A stretch of DNA of 64,000 nucleotides from Spongiibacteraceae bacterium UBA5047 (GCA_002415025.1 DIBR01000038.1:34429-98428), one strand, 5' to 3'. Positions 34,006 through 43,987 are shown, counted from the first letter of the stretch. Program-made: numbers and translations. The notes: generated by a model from the sequence alone, not told the origin.

Positions 34006-35421
34006 ATGATCAAGAAGATTCTGATAGCCAACCGGGGCGAAATCGCCGTGCGGATTGTGCGCGCCTGCGCCGAAATGGGGATTCGCTCGGTGGCGGTGTA
34101 CACCGAACCGGACCGCTATGCCCTGCATGTAAAGCGCGCCGACGAGGCCCACAGTCTGGGCAGTGATCCGCTGGCGGGCTATCTGAACCCCCATCATATT
34201 GTGAATCTGGCCGTTGAAGCAGGTTGCGACGCCATTCATCCCGGCTACGGCTTTTTGTCCGAGAACGCCGAACTGGCGCGTATCTGCAAGCAGCGGGGGG
34301 TGATCTTTATCGGGCCTTCCTCTGAGGTCATTCATCGCATGGGCGACAAGACCCAGGCACGCCAGGCAATGACTGACGCGGGCGTGCCGGTGACGCCGGG
34401 CAGTGCGGGCAATCTGGCCAGCGTTGACGATGCCATAAAAGAAGCGGGCCGTATTGGTTACCCGGTCATGCTCAAGGCGACCTCTGGTGGTGGCGGGCGC
34501 GGTATTCGCCGCTGCGACAGTGAGGCGGAACTGGCGCGCAACTACGAGCGGGTGATTTCCGAGGCCACCAAGGCCTTCGGCAATGCCGATGTGTTTATGG
34601 AAAAGTGCATCGTCAATCCCCGCCATATCGAGGTGCAGATACTGGCCGACAGCCACGGCAATGTGGTGCATCTGTTCGAGCGGGACTGCTCCATTCAGCG
34701 GCGCAATCAGAAGCTGATCGAAATTGCCCCCTCGCCCCAACTGACCCCGGAACAGCGCGCCTATGTTGGTGAGTTAGCGGTTACTGCGGCAGAGGCGGTG
34801 GGCTACGAAAACGCCGGTACGGTCGAGTTTCTGCTGGCTGACAACCAGGTCTACTTTATGGAAATGAACACCCGCGTGCAGGTGGAACACACCATCACCG
34901 AGCAGATTACCGGGGTGGATATTGTGCGTGAGCAAATCCGTATTGCCAGTGGCCTGACGCTGGGTTTTCGCCAGCAGGACATCAGCTTTCGCGGCTACGC
35001 CCTGCAACTGCGGATTAATGCCGAAGACCCGAAAAACAATTTTTTGCCGAGCTTTGGCAAGATCAGCCGCTACTACGCGCCGGGCGGCCCCGGTGTGCGC
35101 GTGGATACGGCCATTTACACCGGTTACGACATTCCTCCGTATTTTGATTCCATGTGTCTGAAGCTGATTGTCTGGAGCCTGCGCTGGGACGACGTGCTGG
35201 ACCGCGCGGTGCGCGCACTCAACGACATGCGCTTGCAGGGCATCAAAACCACCGCGCCCTACTATCAACAGATATTGCAGCATCCGGATTTCCGGTCCGG
35301 AACCTTCGACACCAGTTTTGTTGATCAGCATCCCGAGCTGCTGCAGTACTCGGAAAAAAGCCGGCCGGAGGATATTGCCCTGGCTATCGCCACCGCCATC
35401 GCGGCCTACGCTGGCCTGTAA
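34006..35421 (+). CDS. pycA: biotin carboxylase subunit of two-subunit pyruvate carboxylase
   Basis: The 471-residue enzyme carboxylates biotin with ATP and bicarbonate. It has the N-terminal domain (KKILIANRGEIAVRIVRACAEMG), the ATP-grasp domain (LKATSGGGGRGIRRC), and the catalytic EMNTRVQVEHTITE. AccC is the close alternative. The next gene supplies a carboxyltransferase and biotin carrier on one chain, and a divergent LysR is present, which fits anaplerotic pyruvate carboxylase. An oxaloacetate decarboxylase role is unlikely because no beta or gamma subunit is present. Confidence 0.9.
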   Translation: MIKKILIANRGEIAVRIVRACAEMGIRSVAVYTEPDRYALHVKRADEAHSLGSDPLAGYLNPHHIVNLAVEAGCDAIHPGYGFLSENAELARICKQRGVIFIGPSSEVIHRMGDKTQARQAMTDAGVPVTPGSAGNLASVDDAIKEAGRIGYPVMLKATSGGGGRGIRRCDSEAELARNYERVISEATKAFGNADVFMEKCIVNPRHIEVQILADSHGNVVHLFERDCSIQRRNQKLIEIAPSPQLTPEQRAYVGELAVTAAEAVGYENAGTVEFLLADNQVYFMEMNTRVQVEHTITEQITGVDIVREQIRIASGLTLGFRQQDISFRGYALQLRINAEDPKNNFLPSFGKISRYYAPGGPGVRVDTAIYTGYDIPPYFDSMCLKLIVWSLRWDDVLDRAVRALNDMRLQGIKTTAPYYQQILQHPDFRSGTFDTSFVDQHPELLQYSEKSRPEDIALAIATAIAAYAGL

Positions 35422-35433
35422 TTGGAGACCACA

Positions 35434-37239
35434 ATGACTAAACCTGTACACATCACCGACGTGGTACTGCGCGACGGCCACCAGTCACTCATCGCCACGC
35501 GCATGCGCCTTGAAGACATGCTGCCGGTCTGCGACAAACTCGACCGTGTTGGCTTCTGGTCGCTGGAAGTCTGGGGCGGCGCAACCTTTGATGCCTGCGT
35601 GCGTTTCCTGAAAGAAGATCCCTGGGAGCGCCTGCGACAGTTGCGTGCGGCGCTGCCCAATACCCGTTTGCAAATGTTGCTGCGCGGACAAAACCTGCTG
35701 GGTTATCGCCACTACGCCGACGACGTGGTGCAGGCCTTTGTCGAAAAATCTGCCGACAACGGTATTGATGTCTTTCGTGTATTCGATGCCATGAATGACG
35801 TGCGCAATATCGAAACCGCGATTAAAGCTGTCAAGAAGACTGGTAAACATGCCCAGGGCACACTTTGCTACACCACCAGCCCGGTGCACACCGTTGCGGC
35901 TTTTGTAGAACAGGCCAAAACCATGGCAGCAATGGGTTGCGATTCCATTGCCATCAAGGATATGGCCGGCTTGCTGACGCCATTCGCAACCGGCGAATTG
36001 ATCAAGGCGCTCAAGTCGGAAATTGATCTGCCGCTGTTTCTGCACAGCCACAGCACCTCCGGTCTGGCACCGCTGTGTCAACTCAAGGCAATTGAAAATG
36101 GCGTTGACCATATCGACACGGCGATTTCGGCTTTTGCCAGCGGCACCAGTCACCCGGCGACGGAATCGATGGTGGCAGCCCTGAAATGCACCGAGTACGA
36201 CAGCGGTCTTGATCTGGAATTGCTGGGCGAAATAGCGCGCTATTTTTGGGTCGTTAGAAAAAAATACCACCAGTTTGAAAGCGAGTTCACCCGCGAGGAT
36301 GTCTCCGTTCAGATCAATCAGGTGCCGGGCGGGATGATGTCCAACCTCGCCAACCAGCTCAAGGAGCAGGGCGCGCTCGATCGCATTCAGGACGTGTTTG
36401 CCGAGATTCCCCGTGTGCGTGAAGACCTGGGTTTTCCACCGCTGGTGACGCCTACATCCCAGATTGTGGGCACCCAGGCGGTGATGAACGTATTGGCGGG
36501 TTCACGCTATAAAACCATTACCAACGAAGTGAAGCGCTACCTCATGGGCCACTACGGCAAGGCCCCTGCTGCCGTCGATGAAGAGCTGCGGCGAAAGGCA
36601 GTGGGCAGTGAAGAGGTGATAGAGGTACGACCGGCGGATTTGCTGCCCGCCGAGCTCGACAAACTGCGCGCCGATATTGGGGAGACCGCCCGCAGTGACG
36701 AAGACGTGCTGACCTACGCCATGTTTCCTGATCTGGGCAAAACCTTTCTGGAAGAGCGCAACGCCGGCACGTTGGAGCCGGAGAAGTTGCTTGCGCCGGA
36801 ATCAGCCGGTAGTCCGGCGGCCATTGGCGGCACGCCCACCGAATTTATGATCGACGTGCACGGTGAAAACTATCAGGTCGAGATCAACGGCGTTGGTGTA
36901 AAGGGCAAAGGCAAGCGTCACTTCTATCTGACACTTGATGGTGTGCCGCACGAAGTCGTGTTCGAAGCCCTGAATGAATATCAGGCAGAAGGCAGCAGTG
37001 GTCGCAAGCAGGCCACCCAACCGGGTCATATCACTACCGGAATGCCGGGCAATATCGTGGAAGTGCTGGTGGCCGTGGGTGACACCATCAGCGCCGGTCA
37101 ACCCGTGCTGGTTACCGAAGCCATGAAAATGGAAGCCGAAGTGCAGTCAACCATCGACGGTGTGGTGTCCGCTATTCACGTTAAAAAAGGCGATCGTGTT
37201 ACGCCCGGTGAAGTGCTTGTGGAGATATCGGCGGATTGA
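35434..37239 (+). CDS. pycB: pyruvate carboxylase subunit B (carboxyltransferase + biotinyl domain)
   Basis: The 601-residue protein transfers CO2 from biotin to pyruvate, giving oxaloacetate. The HMGL-like barrel opens with ITDVVLRDGHQSL and has LFLHSHSTSGLAP. The conserved carboxylase domain follows (FPDLGKTFLEER), then a Pro/Ala linker and a biotinyl domain with VTEAMKMEAEVQ (biotin Lys near 563). It is homologous to OadA. The ATG at 35434 has TTGGAG upstream and lies 12 bases after pycA. Confidence 0.9.
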   Translation: MTKPVHITDVVLRDGHQSLIATRMRLEDMLPVCDKLDRVGFWSLEVWGGATFDACVRFLKEDPWERLRQLRAALPNTRLQMLLRGQNLLGYRHYADDVVQAFVEKSADNGIDVFRVFDAMNDVRNIETAIKAVKKTGKHAQGTLCYTTSPVHTVAAFVEQAKTMAAMGCDSIAIKDMAGLLTPFATGELIKALKSEIDLPLFLHSHSTSGLAPLCQLKAIENGVDHIDTAISAFASGTSHPATESMVAALKCTEYDSGLDLELLGEIARYFWVVRKKYHQFESEFTREDVSVQINQVPGGMMSNLANQLKEQGALDRIQDVFAEIPRVREDLGFPPLVTPTSQIVGTQAVMNVLAGSRYKTITNEVKRYLMGHYGKAPAAVDEELRRKAVGSEEVIEVRPADLLPAELDKLRADIGETARSDEDVLTYAMFPDLGKTFLEERNAGTLEPEKLLAPESAGSPAAIGGTPTEFMIDVHGENYQVEINGVGVKGKGKRHFYLTLDGVPHEVVFEALNEYQAEGSSGRKQATQPGHITTGMPGNIVEVLVAVGDTISAGQPVLVTEAMKMEAEVQSTIDGVVSAIHVKKGDRVTPGEVLVEISAD

Positions 37240-37270
37240 CGTAAGCGCCATAACCGCATCTCGTGATGGG

Positions 37271-37834
37271 TTATTTCACCTGTTGCTTGGCCAGTTTGCG
37301 TGCCAGCGTGCGCCGGTGCATGCCCAGGCGTCTGGCAGTCTCCGAGATGTTAAAACCGGTTTCCGCCAGCGTCTCGTGAATATGTTCCCACTCCAGGGTT
37401 TTGATGGAGGTTGAGCGGCCGCGAATCTCGACGCCGGCATTGCCTTCGGCGCTATTGAAAGCGGCTTCGATATCATCGGTATTGGATGGCTTGGCCAGAT
37501 AGTGGCAGGCGCCGAGCTTTACCGATTCAACCGCCGTCGCAATGCTGGCATAGCCGGTGAGCACCACAATCAGCATGTCGGGGTCGTGTTGGTGCAGGGC
37601 CTGCACACACACCAGACCGGAGGCTTCGCCTTCCAGCTTGAGGTCTACCACGGCATAACCCGGCGACTCTGTTTTAAGTAGTTCGGTCACGCCGTCCAGG
37701 CCACTGGCCTTCAACACGGTGTAGCCGCGCCGCTCAAAAGAGCGACCCAAAGTTTTTGCAAAGGCGGCGTCATCTTCAACCAACAGTAAAGTGCGCGAAC
37801 CTTTTTGCTCAGCTTTGACTGTGTCGTCGGTCAT
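37271..37834 (-). CDS. regA: RegA/ActR/RoxR-type redox response regulator
   Basis: The 187-residue regulator has a receiver domain (LLVEDDAAFAKTL, Asp near 64 in AVVDLKLEGEASG, VVLTGYASIATAV, YLAKPSN). A short linker leads to a Fis-type HTH at the C terminus (NISETARRLGMHRRTLARKL), which is the RegA/PrrA/ActR/RoxR layout. This family adjusts respiratory and other redox genes. It lies 3 bases after regB and downstream of the quinol oxidase genes, which are likely targets. Confidence 0.9.
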   Translation of the reverse strand: MTDDTVKAEQKGSRTLLLVEDDAAFAKTLGRSFERRGYTVLKASGLDGVTELLKTESPGYAVVDLKLEGEASGLVCVQALHQHDPDMLIVVLTGYASIATAVESVKLGACHYLAKPSNTDDIEAAFNSAEGNAGVEIRGRSTSIKTLEWEHIHETLAETGFNISETARRLGMHRRTLARKLAKQQVK

Positions 37835-37837
37835 TGG

Positions 37838-39160
37838 CTATTCCTCCTTCAACTGCAGTGCGTCGAGCGGTAGGCTCAGGCTGACGTCAGCGCCTCCGGA
37901 TTCGTGATTATAAGCGCGAACCTGACCTCCGAGAATTCGGGCCACGTTGAAAACCAGAAACAGGCCCAGACCACTGCCGGGGCGCCCTTTGGTCGACTGA
38001 TAGGGTTGACCCAGGCGGTCGAACACTTCGCGCTTGAAGCCGGGGCCGCGATCCGCAACGCGAACGACAAGGTTGTCGGCGTCACGCGATACCTCAAGCT
38101 CAACCCAGGCGGGGGACGCCTCAAGGGCATTGTCGAGCAGGTTGCAAATGGTTTGCTTCAGTACCGTATCGGAAGCGATGTCGATGTCTTCTCCAAAGCG
38201 ATTGTTGAAACTTAACTCACCAATCTTGCGCGTGCTTCGCCATTCGTGCACAAGGTCGTCGAAGAATTCGCATACGGTTGTTTCGCCGGAGGATTCGCCA
38301 CGGGTTTCACCCGCCGACATCAGAATGCCGCTAACAATGGTTTTGCAGCGCTGAATCTGTGTCTGCATTTCGGATATTTCTTCACCGAGAACCGGGTCGG
38401 AAGCGAGGCTGGGCATATGGTGCCAGTCGCCCAATATAACGGAGATGGTTGCCAGTGGCGTGCCCAGTTCATGGGCGGCGCCCGAGGCGAGCAGACCCAT
38501 GCGCAGGATATGCTCTTCTTCGGCAGCGCGTTGGCGCAGTTCGGCCAGCCGGTTGTCACGTTCGCGATGGTTGCGATTGATGCGGTTAATGAAGATGACG
38601 AGCAGCGCGCCGTTAAGCACCAGACAAATCAGCATGCCCTGAACATAGTAGCTGTGAATGCCCAGATGGTAGTCCTGCTGCAGGGCCAATGGCCTTCCGG
38701 ATTCGGCCAGACCCAGAAAACACAGAGTGGCAACGCCCATCAGAATCCAGGCATAGCGCGGCGCCATCAATACCGCCGCAAGTCCGACCTGCAGTAAATA
38801 GAGAAATACGAAGGGGTTGGTGGCGCCGCCACTCAAGTAGAGCTGCACGGTCAGCGTTCCCATGTCCACCAGCAAACCGATAAACAGCTCTACGGTTTTG
38901 ACGCGGCGACGCAAGCGCAGCCCGAGCTCGGCAAGTGCGTTGAAGACTATCAGGCCGGCGAGCACGCTGAACATGGTCTGCAAGGGCAGGTCGACGCCAA
39001 AGCCGTACTGGGTAATCAGTATGGTCAGTAACTGTCCGAGTACCGCCATCCAGCGCAGTTGCACGAGCTGGCGCATCTGTTTGCCGAGAGTGTCGGTGTC
39101 ACTCGACTCTGCCTGTGTGCGCAAGCGCTGGTCTTCGGCTATGGCTGCGGCTTCGGTCAT
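37838..39160 (-). CDS. regB: RegB/PrrB/RoxS-type redox sensor kinase
   Basis: The 440-residue kinase has six membrane helices in its first 190 residues and the RegB-type H-box (LLASGAAHELGTPLATISV, His near 230). A conserved Cys is present in QRCKTIVSGIL near 271, at the place of the redox-active Cys of RegB. The N-box (NLLDNALEASP) and G-box (GSGLGLFLVFN) are intact. The kinase reads the quinone pool or disulfide state. A RegB-RegA pair next to a quinol oxidase suggests direct feedback. Confidence 0.9.
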   Translation of the reverse strand: MTEAAAIAEDQRLRTQAESSDTDTLGKQMRQLVQLRWMAVLGQLLTILITQYGFGVDLPLQTMFSVLAGLIVFNALAELGLRLRRRVKTVELFIGLLVDMGTLTVQLYLSGGATNPFVFLYLLQVGLAAVLMAPRYAWILMGVATLCFLGLAESGRPLALQQDYHLGIHSYYVQGMLICLVLNGALLVIFINRINRNHRERDNRLAELRQRAAEEEHILRMGLLASGAAHELGTPLATISVILGDWHHMPSLASDPVLGEEISEMQTQIQRCKTIVSGILMSAGETRGESSGETTVCEFFDDLVHEWRSTRKIGELSFNNRFGEDIDIASDTVLKQTICNLLDNALEASPAWVELEVSRDADNLVVRVADRGPGFKREVFDRLGQPYQSTKGRPGSGLGLFLVFNVARILGGQVRAYNHESGGADVSLSLPLDALQLKEE

Positions 39161-39213
39161 GGTTTGTGTCCGTGGTGGTCAGGTTTGTTGCAGAATACTA
39201 CAGCGAACGCGGC

Positions 39214-39945
39214 CTATGAGTGAGTGCGCCGTTCTTCCCTGACGACAATGGCAAAAGCACCCAGCATCATCGCGGCAAGTCCATACCAGGTCAGCGCATA
39301 AACAAGATGGCTGTTGTGAAACTGGATAACCGTCAGGCCGCCTACCGGCCAATCGCGCGATTGGTGTGCCTGCTGCCGGCTGCCGGGTTGGCCTTTGTCG
39401 CTGTCGATAAAGTAGGGCGCTGCGCTCAGACCCTGGGCTGAGGCAATGGCTTTCACGTCGCGCGAGTACCAGCGACCGGCGGAGGGATCATTGGCGCGCA
39501 AAGTGCTGCCCATTGGCTCGTTGATGCGCAGCAGTCCGCTTACCTCGACTTCACCGGAGGGTACTTCTGCAGGTTCGACGCCCTGAGGGATAAAGCCGCG
39601 ATTGACATAAACAATGCTGCCATCAAGCCGCTGAAAAGGTGTGAGCACCCAGTAGCCACTGCCCAAGGTGCTGGCGCCAACCACGAGGGCGTTTTTGTCA
39701 GCCAGAAAATGACCGGTAACAATCACGTGGCGGTATTCGTCAGATTGTTTGCTAACCGTTGGCCAAAGCGGGCGTGAAGGGGCGGGGGTTGCGCTCGCAT
39801 GAACGCGCTCATCGACTTTCTGAATCAGCTCCAGTTTCCATACCCGGCGATCAAGTTGCCAGTTACCCAGTGCAACAAAACCGGAAAAGGCGAACAGGCA
39901 GCACAAGCCAATGGCGCCGATTTTCAGAATCTGTCGCTTGGGCAT
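39214..39945 (-). CDS. SURF1-family oxidase assembly protein
   Basis: The 243-residue protein has one helix near each end (IGAIGLCCLFAFSGFVALGNWQLDRR and ALTWYGLAAMMLGAFAIVV). It has SURF1 motifs between them (VTGHFLADKNALV, GYWVLTPFQRLDGSIVYVNRGFIP, NSHLVYALTWYGLA). SURF1 helps insert heme into heme-copper oxidases. It follows cyoD by 32 bases on the same strand, so it likely serves this oxidase. SURF1 is more often linked to cytochrome c oxidases; the cyo linkage is also known. AGGAG precedes the ATG. Confidence 0.88.
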   Translation of the reverse strand: MPKRQILKIGAIGLCCLFAFSGFVALGNWQLDRRVWKLELIQKVDERVHASATPAPSRPLWPTVSKQSDEYRHVIVTGHFLADKNALVVGASTLGSGYWVLTPFQRLDGSIVYVNRGFIPQGVEPAEVPSGEVEVSGLLRINEPMGSTLRANDPSAGRWYSRDVKAIASAQGLSAAPYFIDSDKGQPGSRQQAHQSRDWPVGGLTVIQFHNSHLVYALTWYGLAAMMLGAFAIVVREERRTHS

Positions 39946-39977
39946 TGATCTCCTTTTGCGAGCAGCGTTTGTGCGAT

Positions 39978-40343
39978 TCAGGCGCTGTCGCTGATTTCGG
40001 TCATCATCGACGGCATCATATTGACGTTCATGTGATACATAACCCAGAGCGACCCGGCGAGGGTGATAAACAACAGCACCACAGTGAATATCAGAGACAG
40101 CATATTCCAGCCGCCCTCGGAGTGAAAGTTCATGTGCAGGAAGTAAATCATATGCACCAGAATCTGCACCAGCGCAAAACCGAGAATGACGACCACAGTA
40201 GCGTTGCGCGATGACAGGACATCGCCCATCACCAGCCAGAATGGAATGGCAGTGAGAATCACCGAGGCCATGAAACCAATCATATAGCCGCTGAAGGTGC
40301 TGTGGGGCCCTTCTTCTTCGTGGTGGTGATCGTGATCGCTCAT
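39978..40343 (-). CDS. cyoD: cytochrome bo3 quinol oxidase subunit IV
   Basis: The 121-residue subunit has a His-rich N terminus (DHDHHHEEEGPHS) and three membrane helices (MIGFMASVILTAIPFWLVMG; VVVILGFALVQILVHMIYFLHM; LIFTVVLLFITLAGSLWVMYH). It supports assembly of subunit I. It overlaps cyoC by 4 bases. Confidence 0.92.
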   Translation of the reverse strand: MSDHDHHHEEEGPHSTFSGYMIGFMASVILTAIPFWLVMGDVLSSRNATVVVILGFALVQILVHMIYFLHMNFHSEGGWNMLSLIFTVVLLFITLAGSLWVMYHMNVNMMPSMMTEISDSA

Positions 40344-40972
40344 GACATTGACCCCATCAGGTAAACAATTGTAAAGACGCCAATCCAGACGACGTCGAGA
40401 AAGTGCCAGAACATGGACAGGCAGAACAGGCGGCGACGGTTTGCGGTGGTGAGGCCGTATTTGCGCAGTTGTACCAGCAGCGTCACCAGCCAGATGATGC
40501 CGAAGGTCACGTGCAAGCCGTGGGTGCCCACCAGCGTAAAGAACGAAGATAGAAAGGCGCTGCGCTGTGGGCCTGCGCCCTGATGAATCAGATGGTAAAA
40601 CTCGTACAGTTCCAGGCCGAGAAAGGCGAGTCCGAACAATCCGGTAATCGCCAGCCAGAACATGGTGCCTTGCAGTTTCTTCTGCTGCATTTGCAGCATG
40701 GCAAAGCCATAAGTAATGGATGAGAACAACAGAAACGCGGTGTTCAATGCCACCAGCGGCAAGTCGAACAGGTCTGCACCGGAGGGGCCGCCCGCGTAGT
40801 TCTGGCTCAGCACGCCATAGGTGGCAAACAACGCTGCGAACACCAGGCAGTCGCTCATCAGATAGAGCCAGAAACCCAGCAGGGTACCGTTGGGTGCGTG
40901 GTGGTCGCCCGTTACCAGAAACTCGAACTTTTCTGGGTTGCCTGCGGCGGGTGTCGCTGTGGAATGAGACAT
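40340..40972 (-). CDS. cyoC: cytochrome bo3 quinol oxidase subunit III
   Basis: The 210-residue subunit has five membrane helices and typical motifs: LGFWLYLMSDCLVFAALFATY, SSITYGFAML, FTLVGTHGLHVTFGIIWL, and the end WHFLDVVWIGVFTIVYLMG. It starts one base after the cyoB stop and overlaps cyoD, so translation is coupled. Confidence 0.93.
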   Translation of the reverse strand: MSHSTATPAAGNPEKFEFLVTGDHHAPNGTLLGFWLYLMSDCLVFAALFATYGVLSQNYAGGPSGADLFDLPLVALNTAFLLFSSITYGFAMLQMQQKKLQGTMFWLAITGLFGLAFLGLELYEFYHLIHQGAGPQRSAFLSSFFTLVGTHGLHVTFGIIWLVTLLVQLRKYGLTTANRRRLFCLSMFWHFLDVVWIGVFTIVYLMGSMS

Positions 40973-40973
40973 A

Positions 40974-42986
40974 TTAAGCCACTACCTCCGATTGCTGGTT
41001 GGCGAGCCGCACGCGGTCAAATTCCGCCTCGGTGCGTTCCACCTCGTCGGCTGGAATGTAGTAGTCGCGCTTGTAGTTGAATGTGTGCGTGATAATGGCT
41101 ACGAGAAGCGCAGCAAAGCTCAACCCTGCGACAAGCCACATATGCCAGATTAGTGCGAAACCGACGACCGCACTGATACCGGATATCATCATGCCGGCCG
41201 CCGTGTTTTTGGGCATATGCACCGGAAGAAATCCGCTCGTCGGGCGCTTGAAATTGTTGGCTTTCATATGCCACCAGGCATCGAGGTCATAGACCCGCGG
41301 CGTAAATGCAAAGTTGTATTGTGGCGGCGGCGAAGAGGTAGACCATTCCAGCGTGCGGCCATTCCAGGGGTCGCCGGAGGTGTCGCGCAGGGAGCCACGC
41401 TTTTTGTAGCTGACGTAGAGCTGGATTAAAAAGCAGGCGATTCCCAAACCAATCAGCACCGCGCCACCAAGTGCTACCTGAAACCATATTTGCAGCGACG
41501 GATCGTCAAAGTGGCTCATGCGTCGCGTTACACCCATAAAACCGAGCAGGTAGAGCGGCATAAAGGCGAGGTAAAAACCGATCAGCCAGCACCAGAACGA
41601 GGCCTTGCCCCAGAAGGGGTCAAGTTTGTAGCCGGTGACTTTCGGGTACCAGTAGGTGATGGCGGCAAAGGTGCCAAATACCACGCCGCCGATAATCACG
41701 TTGTGAAAATGCGCAATCAGAAACAGGCTGTTGTGCAGTACGAAATCGGCCGGCGGTACCGCCAGTAACACGCCGGTCATGCCGCCGATAACAAAGGTGA
41801 CCATAAAGCCGAGTGTCCACATCATGGGTACATCCATCTGGATGCGGCCACGGTACATGGTAAACAGCCAGTTGAAAATTTTTGCACCGGTCGGTATCGA
41901 GATGATCATGGTGGTGATGCCGAAAAAGCTGTTCACCGTGGCACCGGAGCCCATGGTGAAAAAGTGATGCAGCCACACCAGATAAGACAGGATGGTGATA
42001 ACCAGCGTCGCATAGACCATCGACGAGTACCCGAACAGACGCTTGCCGCTGTAAGTCGAGACAATTTCAGAGAACACACCAAAAATCGGCAGGATCAGGA
42101 TATACACCTCCGGGTGGCCCCAGATCCAGATCAGGTTCACATACATCATGGCGTTGCCGCCAAGATCGTTGGTGAAAAAATTCATATCCATATAGCGGTC
42201 AAGTGACAGCAATACGAGCACGGCAGTCAGCACCGGGAAGGCGGCTACAATCAGAATATTGGTGCACAGTGCGGTCCAGGTGAACACCGGCATTTTCATC
42301 ATATTCATGCCGGGTGCGCGCATTTTTACGATGGTGACTACAAAGTTCACACCCGAAAGCAGGGTGCCGACCCCGGCTATCTGTAAGGACCAGATGTAAT
42401 AATCTACCCCCACCCCCGGACTCTGCATAATGCCGGTTAAGGGGGGGTAGGCGAGCCAGCCGGACTTGGCAAACTCGCCGATAAATAGCGATACCATCAC
42501 CAGACCCGCGCCGGCGGCGGTCATCCAGAAACTCAGGTTGTTCAGAAAGGGAAAAGCGACATCGCGAGCCCCGATTTGCAGCGGCACAATGTAGTTCATC
42601 AGGCCCACCACAAAGGGCATGGCCACAAAGAAAATCATGATGACGCCGTGGGCGGTGAATATCTGGTCGTAGTGGTCGGGTGGCAGATAGCCGGTGGCAT
42701 CGCCAAAGGCAATGGCCTGATGAATGCGCATCATGATGGCGTCTGCAAAGCCGCGCAACAGCATGATCAGGCCCAGCACAATGTACATCACGCCAATGCG
42801 TTTATGGTCGATGCTGGTAAACCATTCGCTCCACAGGTAACCCCAGACTTTGTAGTAGGTTAAAACTGCCAGTAATGCTGCGCCACCCAGTGCTACGACC
42901 GCAAAGGTAGCGATCAGAATCGGGTCGTGCAGGGGAATGGCGTCCCATGTCAGTCGGCCAAAGATGAGTGTGCTGAGTTCAGACAT
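40974..42986 (-). CDS. cyoB: cytochrome bo3 quinol oxidase subunit I
   Basis: The 670-residue catalytic subunit holds the low-spin heme and the heme-CuB centre. It has the quinol-site residues (LLRGFADAIMMR and PPDHYDQIFTAHG), the CuB-Tyr loop GHPEVYILILP, the double His WLHHFFTMG and the heme ligands AHFHNVI. It reduces oxygen with ubiquinol and pumps protons. Length and motifs match E. coli CyoB closely. Confidence 0.95.
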   Translation of the reverse strand: MSELSTLIFGRLTWDAIPLHDPILIATFAVVALGGAALLAVLTYYKVWGYLWSEWFTSIDHKRIGVMYIVLGLIMLLRGFADAIMMRIHQAIAFGDATGYLPPDHYDQIFTAHGVIMIFFVAMPFVVGLMNYIVPLQIGARDVAFPFLNNLSFWMTAAGAGLVMVSLFIGEFAKSGWLAYPPLTGIMQSPGVGVDYYIWSLQIAGVGTLLSGVNFVVTIVKMRAPGMNMMKMPVFTWTALCTNILIVAAFPVLTAVLVLLSLDRYMDMNFFTNDLGGNAMMYVNLIWIWGHPEVYILILPIFGVFSEIVSTYSGKRLFGYSSMVYATLVITILSYLVWLHHFFTMGSGATVNSFFGITTMIISIPTGAKIFNWLFTMYRGRIQMDVPMMWTLGFMVTFVIGGMTGVLLAVPPADFVLHNSLFLIAHFHNVIIGGVVFGTFAAITYWYPKVTGYKLDPFWGKASFWCWLIGFYLAFMPLYLLGFMGVTRRMSHFDDPSLQIWFQVALGGAVLIGLGIACFLIQLYVSYKKRGSLRDTSGDPWNGRTLEWSTSSPPPQYNFAFTPRVYDLDAWWHMKANNFKRPTSGFLPVHMPKNTAAGMMISGISAVVGFALIWHMWLVAGLSFAALLVAIITHTFNYKRDYYIPADEVERTEAEFDRVRLANQQSEVVA

Positions 42987-43045
42987 GTGAAGTACCGGCG
43001 CTTATCGGGCGCTTTGAATGTGAAGAAAAGTTACCGGCCGGAGCT

Positions 43046-43987
43046 CTAGTGATCATGGTGCTGCTCCCCGGTGTTGCTGCGTTTGTGTCCCTGATGCTGC
43101 ATCATATCTCTCATGCACAGGGTGCCGGGGTCGACGCAGCGGTTCAAAATTGCGTCGTACAAGCCGGGTGATACGGCGCTGAAATATTGCACCGGGTTGT
43201 TAATGCTGGGCTGTTCTAACGCTTTATAATTGTCGCGCCTGAGCGGCTCGCCTTGGGCTTTGATTCTGCTTACCCATTGCGCGAAATCGGTGTCAGACAT
43301 GCCCTGAAAGGTGAATCGCATGCCGTTAAAACCCGCGCCGGAATAGTTGGCGGAAAAGCCCTCATAACTGCCAGCCTTGTTGATAACGGCGTGTAGTTGG
43401 GTTTCCATGCCGCCCATGGCGTAGATCTGCCCCGCCAGTGCCGGAATGTAGAACGAATTCATCATGGTGGTTGCGGTAATCTTGAATTTGATGGGCCGGT
43501 CGACAGGTGCAGCCAGTTCGTTAACCACTGCAATGCCTTCTTCGGGATAGAAGAACAGCCATTTCCAATCCATGGCGACCACTTCCACAATCAGCGGTTC
43601 TACATCGGCAGGAACAGGTTTGCCTTCGGCAATGCGGTCAAGTGGGCGATAGGGGTCGAGCTTGTGGGTGCTAACCCAGGTTAGGGCGCCCAGAGCGATA
43701 ATAATGGCCAGTGGCGCGGCCCAGATTACCAGCTCAAGGCTGGTTGAATGGTCCCAGTCGGGCGAATAGGTCGCGTCTTTGTTGGATGCGCGATAACGCC
43801 AGGCAAACAGCAGGGTGAGAACAATAACCGGCACAACGATGATCAACATCAGGATTGTTGACCAGACAATCAGGCTCGCCTGCTGCGCGGCGATATCACC
43901 CGACGGTGACAAAACAACGGTATCGCAGCCAGACAGCAATAGCGCCCCGAGGGCCGTAATGTAAATATTGCGCAGAGTTCCGGACAT
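43046..43987 (-). CDS. cyoA: cytochrome bo3 quinol oxidase subunit II
   Basis: The 313-residue lipoprotein (LGALLLSGCDTVV) has two membrane helices and a cupredoxin domain (YAMGGMETQLHAVINKAGSYEGFSANY) that lacks the CuA cysteines, which marks a quinol and not a cytochrome c oxidase. The C terminus is His-rich (GEQHHDH). ATG at 43987 is preferred to the in-frame GTG at 43999. It heads the order cyoA-B-C-D-surf1-regB-regA. Confidence 0.93.
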   Translation of the reverse strand: MSGTLRNIYITALGALLLSGCDTVVLSPSGDIAAQQASLIVWSTILMLIIVVPVIVLTLLFAWRYRASNKDATYSPDWDHSTSLELVIWAAPLAIIIALGALTWVSTHKLDPYRPLDRIAEGKPVPADVEPLIVEVVAMDWKWLFFYPEEGIAVVNELAAPVDRPIKFKITATTMMNSFYIPALAGQIYAMGGMETQLHAVINKAGSYEGFSANYSGAGFNGMRFTFQGMSDTDFAQWVSRIKAQGEPLRRDNYKALEQPSINNPVQYFSAVSPGLYDAILNRCVDPGTLCMRDMMQHQGHKRSNTGEQHHDH

